Under the pieces are notes generated by a model. The model did not search any database. It was not told the origin of the DNA and saw only the letters and a list, made by a program, of their open reading frames with translations. Shown piece by piece: positions 58,625 through 64,000 of a stretch of DNA of 64,000 bases (positions within the stretch are counted from its first letter, which is position 1; the number at the start of each line of letters is the position of its first letter). Source of the stretch: Stereum hirsutum FP-91666 SS1 (lineage: Eukaryota > Basidiomycota > Agaricomycetes > Russulales > Stereaceae); NCBI RefSeq assembly GCF_000264905.1, contig NW_006763135.1, positions 1,219,179 to 1,283,178 of the forward strand, given 5' to 3'. A program made the translations under genes and the position numbers.

Positions 58625-60307
58625 TCACTCTGAGGACGTCGCCGAGCTCGAGGTAGGGGGAGCTGGCTGCTTCCTAGGCGAGGTGCCAGAGCCACCCAGG
58701 GTCTTCATGATACTCGATATCGCAGAACTTGCGATAACGGGTCGACTGCCCTGACGAGCATGTCGTACGGTCGGAGCAGCTGGCGGAGTGGATTGCGTAC
58801 GTGCATGCTGCATGTTCGAGGTGTGAGGCGTGGAAGGACCGGATTTAAACGGTCTAGTCAGCGTTGGCCCTGGTGCTGGACGACCGAGAGTACGCGAGCG
58901 ACCATGAGCGGGGTTGAACGAAGTGGTATTCGTGGAAGAAGAGACAACATCCCGAGCCTCCGCCTCTTTACGCTGCGAGAGCGCCTTGGGGGCGTGCATG
59001 GATGCTTCAAGCCCGGGTCTATCTGGAGCAAAGAGATCCTTTCGCGGTGGCCGCGCCGATCCTGTGGTCGACTTTGTGGCGCTGTCAGCAGACACAGGCT
59101 CCTTCACGGATGGCGATGTGGTAGCTGTAGCAGGATGTTTGGATTCCGTATTATTGCCTGTGAGAGCCGATGGCGACTCCGCCTTAGTCGGTTCAGGCTT
59201 CGGCGGAAGGGAGGGGTGAAGAGTGGTGCGAGAAGAGACGATTGTGGAGGGCGTGTGTGTGGACGCTGGAGACGGCTTGCTGGGATATCCATTGTTTACG
59301 GTCTTCGCCTGGGGAGTCCTTTCGGAGACACTTTCGATCGCTTTGGGAGGGTTGTCCTCATGTTTGACACCATTGTCTGCCTGCACGTTCGACTTCTCAT
59401 CAGCAACGTCTGCCGGGAGTACCTTCGGAGAAAGCGCGGCCCCATTCACGGAAGGTGACTTGGACTTGTCGTCGTGTATGGGCAATTGTTTCAACGAGTC
59501 GTCCAGAATAGGAGACATCAGCCCCAGCATACCGGCCTCGCTCACGGTCGTCCCCAGTGTACCCGTGGAGTGGACTCCCCAGTCATCCAGGTCGGGTAGC
59601 GTATCGTCGTCGTCTCCTGCCCAGTCGATGTGGCTCCCGGGGGTGTGTGGGCGCTCCATGGCGATCGCACGAACGCGCTCGACGAGAGTATCGATGTTGG
59701 ACTTGATGTCGAAGGTTTGGACGCTCGGACCAGCGGACAAATGAGGTGGCGCGTCCTTGACGAGGCCATGAGGAGATGGTGGGCCACTGGAGGCCTTGCG
59801 AGTCATCTGGGGTCTGAGTGCCGCCATAGCAGCCTCGATAGGGATAGGTTTCACGGACGAAGCGAGGGTAGGTTTCGGCTGGTGAGAACGTTTGCGACGA
59901 GGTGACTTGGCAGAGCCCAAAGACGCGGATGCAGGATGCCCATCGACGGGGGAAGCGGGTTCGATGTTCAGGGCGGGGGGTTTACGTGTAGAGTTCTGGT
60001 GGGAGATACGTCGGGAGGGAAGTTTGGGCTTTGAGGCTGCTGCGTCCGACGAGACGACAGGCCCATCGCTTGGTGCACCGTCTGACTTGGAGTTTGAAAA
60101 CCCGCGCGGTGTGGTCTCAGAGATAGAGGTTCGCCCGCCACGAGTGCCACCCCGACCGCCTCGCCCTCTATCTCCTCCGCCTCTCCCACCTCGTCCCCTG
60201 CCCATCCCTCGAAAGGCCGACCCTTGGTCCGTGCCTCCGCCCCATCCCGCTCTTGGGGTGACGGTTGCCGTGGCTGTCTGTGGCGGACGCGAGGAAAGAG
60301 AGGCCAT
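58625..60307 (-). CDS. RGG-box, largely disordered protein with an acidic tryptophan motif, 560 aa
   Basis: One uninterrupted exon encodes 560 residues, a rare intronless gene in this window. Residues 20-60 form an RGG box (GRGRGGRGGGDRGRGGRGG). A Ser/Pro/Lys-rich region with phosphorylation-like sites follows. Near residues 225-245 is an acidic segment, HIDWAGDDDDTLPDLDDWGV, flanked by a short predicted helix (SNIDTLVERVRAIAMERPH). The rest is low complexity up to SIMKTLGGSGTSPRKQPAPP. RGG boxes bind RNA or drive condensates; that function is inferred only from composition. I cannot name a family. The gene is divergent from Sm G, with 383 bp between start codons. Confidence 0.72.
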   Translation of the reverse strand: MASLSSRPPQTATATVTPRAGWGGGTDQGSAFRGMGRGRGGRGGGDRGRGGRGGTRGGRTSISETTPRGFSNSKSDGAPSDGPVVSSDAAASKPKLPSRRISHQNSTRKPPALNIEPASPVDGHPASASLGSAKSPRRKRSHQPKPTLASSVKPIPIEAAMAALRPQMTRKASSGPPSPHGLVKDAPPHLSAGPSVQTFDIKSNIDTLVERVRAIAMERPHTPGSHIDWAGDDDDTLPDLDDWGVHSTGTLGTTVSEAGMLGLMSPILDDSLKQLPIHDDKSKSPSVNGAALSPKVLPADVADEKSNVQADNGVKHEDNPPKAIESVSERTPQAKTVNNGYPSKPSPASTHTPSTIVSSRTTLHPSLPPKPEPTKAESPSALTGNNTESKHPATATTSPSVKEPVSADSATKSTTGSARPPRKDLFAPDRPGLEASMHAPKALSQRKEAEARDVVSSSTNTTSFNPAHGRSRTLGRPAPGPTLTRPFKSGPSTPHTSNMQHARTQSTPPAAPTVRHARQGSRPVIASSAISSIMKTLGGSGTSPRKQPAPPTSSSATSSE

Positions 60308-60690
60308 TATGTGGGCCTGGTAGAGCGACGAGATAGGGAGGAGACGGGGAGAAAAATAGTACTAGGAACGGTCGTGGCAGGTAGAGCGATATGGGCTGCT
60401 GGTTCAAGAAACGACACTTGTGGTAAACATCCGAGACGTTCCGAACCCGGCCCTTCGGAGAATTACTCACTGGCTTTGGTACAAAGTTACTTTGAAATAT
60501 TCGAGAAAAAAAACAAGAGGAATAGAAGTTGTGGGTAGGAAGACTGGGCGAGTAATGGGGAAGGCTGTGGGGGGAGGGAAAGAGAGGAGCTGGACCGACA
60601 CGAGACTTGCCAAAGCAGGTAAGCACGCGCCGCATTCTCGCTTCTTGCCCACGCTCGCGTCCTCCAAGCTCTCTTGCAGCCACCACCATC
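60308..60690. promoter_or_regulatory. Divergent promoter region of the RGG-box and Sm G genes
   Basis: 383 bp between the two start codons. It is purine-rich toward Sm G around 60,500-60,600 (GAAAGAGAGGAG). No TATA box recognised. Confidence 0.5.
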
Positions 60691-61040
60691 ATGTCCAAAG
60701 CATCCCAGCCAGAGCTCAAAAAGGTGCTCATTTATCGTTATAATTTGCTCGCATGCAGAACTAATGTCTTCGCCCTTCAAAGTTTATGGACAAGAAGCTC
60801 TTTGTCCATCTACAGGGCGGCCGCAAGGTCAGTGGTACCCTCCGCGGTTACGATCTTTTCCTCAACCTCGTCATCGACGACGCGATTGAGGAGACAACTC
60901 CTGCACAAAAGCACCCTATTGGAACTGTCGTACGCCCCGCTATCTTTTCCCGCCGCGAACAATGCTGATCATGCTCTTATTCCTAGGTAATTCGCGGAAA
61001 CAGCGTCACATCCATGGAAACGCTGGAAAGTCTCCGATAG
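60691..61040 (+). CDS. SMX2: Spliceosomal Sm protein G
   Basis: Three exons (60691-60723, 60783-60929, 60987-61040) encode 77 residues, the normal Sm G size. The start MSKASQPELKKFMDKKL is almost identical to Sm G of other eukaryotes. Sm1 motif: VHLQGGRKVSGTLRGYDLFLNLVIDDAIE; Sm2 motif: GTVVIRGNSVTSMETLE. The invariant RGN of the Sm2 motif is present and excludes most Lsm relatives other than Lsm7, whose N-terminus differs. The protein is one of seven subunits of the ring on U1, U2, U4 and U5 snRNAs. Introns are 59 and 57 nt. Confidence 0.95.
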
Positions 61041-61826
61041 CGATCTTCACATTCCTCGAATTCTACGATGCCCAAGAAAGACATTCCTGACAAAAGTGCT
61101 ACCAGGCAATTGGACTGATGAGGGTCAGAGCGTTCGTTGCCCACATGTATATCTTCGCTTTGACAAGGAGCGTCCGAATAGCCATCGGTTTGTACGATTT
61201 ATCACCCTGCTCCCTGCATTCTGGCAGCGCCGCGATGTCTCTGCACTTCATCTTGTTGTTTCTGCAGTATCACACTCCCGAAATCACTTCCATTCTGCAG
61301 TCATGCTCATAGTTTGTGGCGTGGATTCTACCGACGTGAAGTCTGCACAAGCGCTCGCGCCACCGGTACTGCTGGCCTCGCTCTCTCTGTCTCTGCCTTC
61401 ACACTAGGACAACGGCCACAACCTCATGTCTGATTTTATGCTATCAGTCGGTCCTGACACCCTAGACGTGCTCTAAGTAATAGCTTCTGAACTCTCCGGA
61501 TGCAACATTGTTGATGGCCGCGAACAGTCTTGTCTTTTGACCACCAAAAATAGCCTCGCAAAATCAACAGCCAGTGTCTTATGTTGCTCACGAAGATAAC
61601 GGAGTCTCAACGGCTCAGGAAGAACAACTTTAATCTCCAGCTGCGCACTAGGATTCATTCTTTCGTAGCGTAACTCGTAAAAACATGCAAATAAAGTACA
61701 TATCGGCAGTCCGACAAAACTAAAGTACAAGGTCGTGCGAAAGTAACCACCACAATCACGCACAAAACGTCCTAAATGATAAAAAAGAGCAACGTCCCCT
61801 CATCCACGTTATCACCGACTTCGATA
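61041..61826. other. Convergent intergenic region
   Basis: 786 bp between the 3' ends of Sm G and the MFS transporter. Short open frames exist, without signature. The frame at 61,096-61,407 is unrelated to Sm G and looks non-coding. Confidence 0.5.
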
Positions 61827-64000
61827 TCAGTAGGTGTAACGGACTGCACATTGCAAACAAATAACCGAGTCAGCAAAGAAGAGGCGGTCTCACCACAACT
61901 GTAAACACTCACAGTCCGGGTTTTCCTTGTCCGTCAGATCATCGAAGGCATGCCTATGCTCGATACGCTCTGCCGCCGGGTCTTCGCTCTCCGCCGCGAG
62001 CTGAGCCCGCCTCTTGAGCGCGTTGAGACGCATGAGACGGAGGCGGAGGAAGACGATGGTGACGAGCTGGACGCCGTAGACGACTATGTGGGCGATGAAG
62101 GCTTTGACGTAGCGCGGTGCATCGTTGCTTTGGAAGACTGGTTGAATGGAATGAGCGAATGAGTGAGTACACAGGAAGGACAGCCAAGGAGGGCCAGGGA
62201 TATGACACTGACCTTGGGGTCCGACTGCATTTCCGACTGCCCAGGCACTAGACGGGATGAGAAGTAAATGAGTAATGCGTTAGATGTAGGAGAGGTCTGA
62301 GTCGCGTACATGAAGACCATAGACGAAACCATAACCTGCTTCGTACGACCGCCAATATTGTTCGACATAACGGCCAAATTGAGGACAGCGACCGCTCCAA
62401 AGCCTTGCGTGCAGCTATAGCCAAGCATAGCGAATCAGCCAGTCGTTCAAACGAACTGCAGTGAAGGATACAGGTACATACTAGAAGGCGATTAGAAGTC
62501 CGACTTTTGTGTGGTCATTCGTAGGGACGGCTAGAGGTTGCGGGTCAGAAGGACTACTTCCGAATGTATGATACACACTCACTTATGAACACAATCGTTC
62601 CTATAACATTCGGTATGGTATACAGCTACAATGGTAGTCAGACCACTAGCAGAAGACAGGACGACAGCCAGGATAGACTCACGAAGGCAAACATGAGCTT
62701 GTTCTTCTTGCAAAGATACGCTGCCGTGAACAAGAAGGTCATAATGACGCCGCCCTGGGCAATCGCGAGTAGATACGTCTGCAACGTTGTGTAGCCCTAT
62801 GACATTTCATTGAAAGTTAGTCGTAATATGGATTGGGGCATGGGGATCCACGTACAAAGGCACTGATGATCAAGTTGGAAAAAGCACCCAGTCCTCCTGT
62901 GGGTAAGGCGTTCGTGAAGGAAATGAGGGTAACGGCCCATACGGTGGGATCAGTGAGAGCCTCAACTAGATAATAAAATACAGCACGTCAGGAATTTTGA
63001 TATTCGAGAGGAATGGAGATGAGGAGCGCACTCATTTGGTATTTCTACGAGGGCGTGAATGTCAGAGCTGCATAGACATTGGCAATACAAACAGCATACC
63101 ACATACCTTGAACGTCTTGTTCTGAATACCAGTCTCGTTCTTCCGCACCCGCTCAGTCATAAGTAATCGGTCCTCAAGCGAAAAGCAGCGAGCACGCATG
63201 GGAGAGTCGGGCAACCACCATAAGACAAAGCATCCCCAAACAACAGTGATAGCACCGAGAAGCTACGAAGAGTTGATCAGCCAGTGGCAGACAGCGGACA
63301 GAAATAAGTGTTGCATACCGTGAATAGTATCTGCCAGTTCTTGAGCACACCATGTTGGATGTGGTAGATCCCATATGCGATGAGACCGCCGACGCATTGT
63401 TGGAAGCCATTCATCGAGTAAAAAGCGCCGATGACCAGGGCCTGCTCTTCCCTCGTGTACCACATCGTTGACCTAGCCATTGTGTAAGGTATATGAGCAT
63501 TATGAGACTGACAACGGAAGAGTGGAGTCACAAAGATGCACCCACATGAAAACGAAGGCAGGCTGGCAGACGCATTCGAAGATCCCCAGGAGTGTTCGGA
63601 CGATAACGAGGCCAGTGAAGTTGTGGCATGCGGCGGTACAGGCTAGGACGGCACCCCAGGCGGTAATGCTGATGTTCAGATGGCCCCATAGATGAGCTCA
63701 ATGCAACGTATTGAAGTTTAGAATAAGATACTGACTTGAACGCCAGTAGCTTCGCGATAGGAAGCCGTTGGATTAACCGATTGGCCGGAAATTCCCAGCA
63801 GAGGCTGTTGAGCAAAACAGTTCAGTATAGCACACTACACAACGTGCGAGTCATCACATACATTGCGATGTAGACTAGAATGACGGAGACCTTGTTGAGT
63901 TCGTAAAACATGAGAAGTCGAGAAAACGTCTACGTACCACATGTGGTCAGCCATGCATACTGCTGCCCGTGAAGCTTCGTGTCTTGTTGGATCCCCATGA
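61827..64000 (-). CDS. Dal5-type MFS anion transporter, 5' end missing
   Basis: The gene runs off the right edge. Fifteen exons are visible in transcript order: 64000-63938 (partial), 63874-63862, 63804-63736, 63668-63546, 63472-63319, 63262-63107, 63044-63032, 62965-62856, 62796-62683, 62625-62583, 62530-62482, 62414-62310, 62247-62213, 62137-61913, 61843-61827. Family features are QYAWLTTCVYIAI, WEFPANRLIQRLP, LGIFECV, MWYTREEQAL, WWLPDSPM, GNAVGPQVF and the C-terminal DKENPDFRYTY, typical of Dal5 allantoate/ureidosuccinate and related vitamin or organic-anion permeases. It should be a plasma-membrane proton symporter with about twelve helices; the substrate cannot be read from sequence. 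TM1 and the N-terminus lie outside. Exons of 13, 13 and 17 nt are micro-exons. Confidence 0.9.

Noticed and set aside
61096..61407. 103-codon open frame after Sm G
   Set aside because: Sm G is complete before it, and this frame has no conserved character.
1..64000. tRNA, rRNA or CRISPR features
   Set aside because: I scanned by eye for tRNA B-box sequences and for regularly spaced direct repeats and found no convincing case. A covariance-model scan would be decisive.

Overview
This is a nuclear segment of a filamentous basidiomycete, most likely an agaricomycete (inference). Nearly every gene is cut by 50-80 nt introns with GTRNGT-type donors and CTRAY-like branch points, some exons are only 10-28 nt long, and the proteins are of fungal type. 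Coordinates below come from hand splicing; for almost all models the exon lengths sum to a whole number of codons and the reading frame is kept across every junction. I saw no rRNA or tRNA gene, CRISPR array or intact transposon.

Layout. 0.8-5 kb: an NRG1-like C2H2 zinc-finger regulator and the PP4 catalytic subunit. 5-10 kb: a gene desert with decayed coding remnants, perhaps F-box-like. 10-22 kb: a 1519-residue disordered coiled-coil protein (minus strand), the ribosome-biogenesis ATPase ARB1, and a Cys-rich disordered protein of unknown function. 23-31 kb: glutamine synthetase, an ER-type membrane J-protein, and the Pol I factor RRN7. 31-40 kb: a disordered protein of unknown function, the AP-1 sigma subunit, and a REX3-like RNA exonuclease that starts only 62 bp from the next gene.

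40-50 kb is the most unusual part. Two ceramide synthase paralogues face each other (plus-strand copy on the left, minus-strand copy on the right). Between them lie two recent tandem copies of a Gfd2-like DEDDh-fold gene and the centromeric histone H3 variant CENP-A. The right-hand Gfd2 copy shares a 263 bp divergent promoter with CENP-A. The left-hand copy carries only the proximal part of that promoter, so it looks like the derived copy.

50-64 kb: an unrecognised multi-exon gene, a Prm10/ThrE-type membrane protein, a glycine-rich exon-repeat protein behind a clear TATA box, a secreted APP1-like phosphatidate phosphatase, an RGG-box protein, the spliceosomal Sm protein G, and a Dal5-type MFS transporter whose 5' end lies beyond the right edge.

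The genes form no single pathway. Most are housekeeping genes for signalling, translation, Pol I transcription, nitrogen assimilation, trafficking, splicing, sphingolipid synthesis and centromere identity. They are mixed with four long disordered proteins of unknown function.
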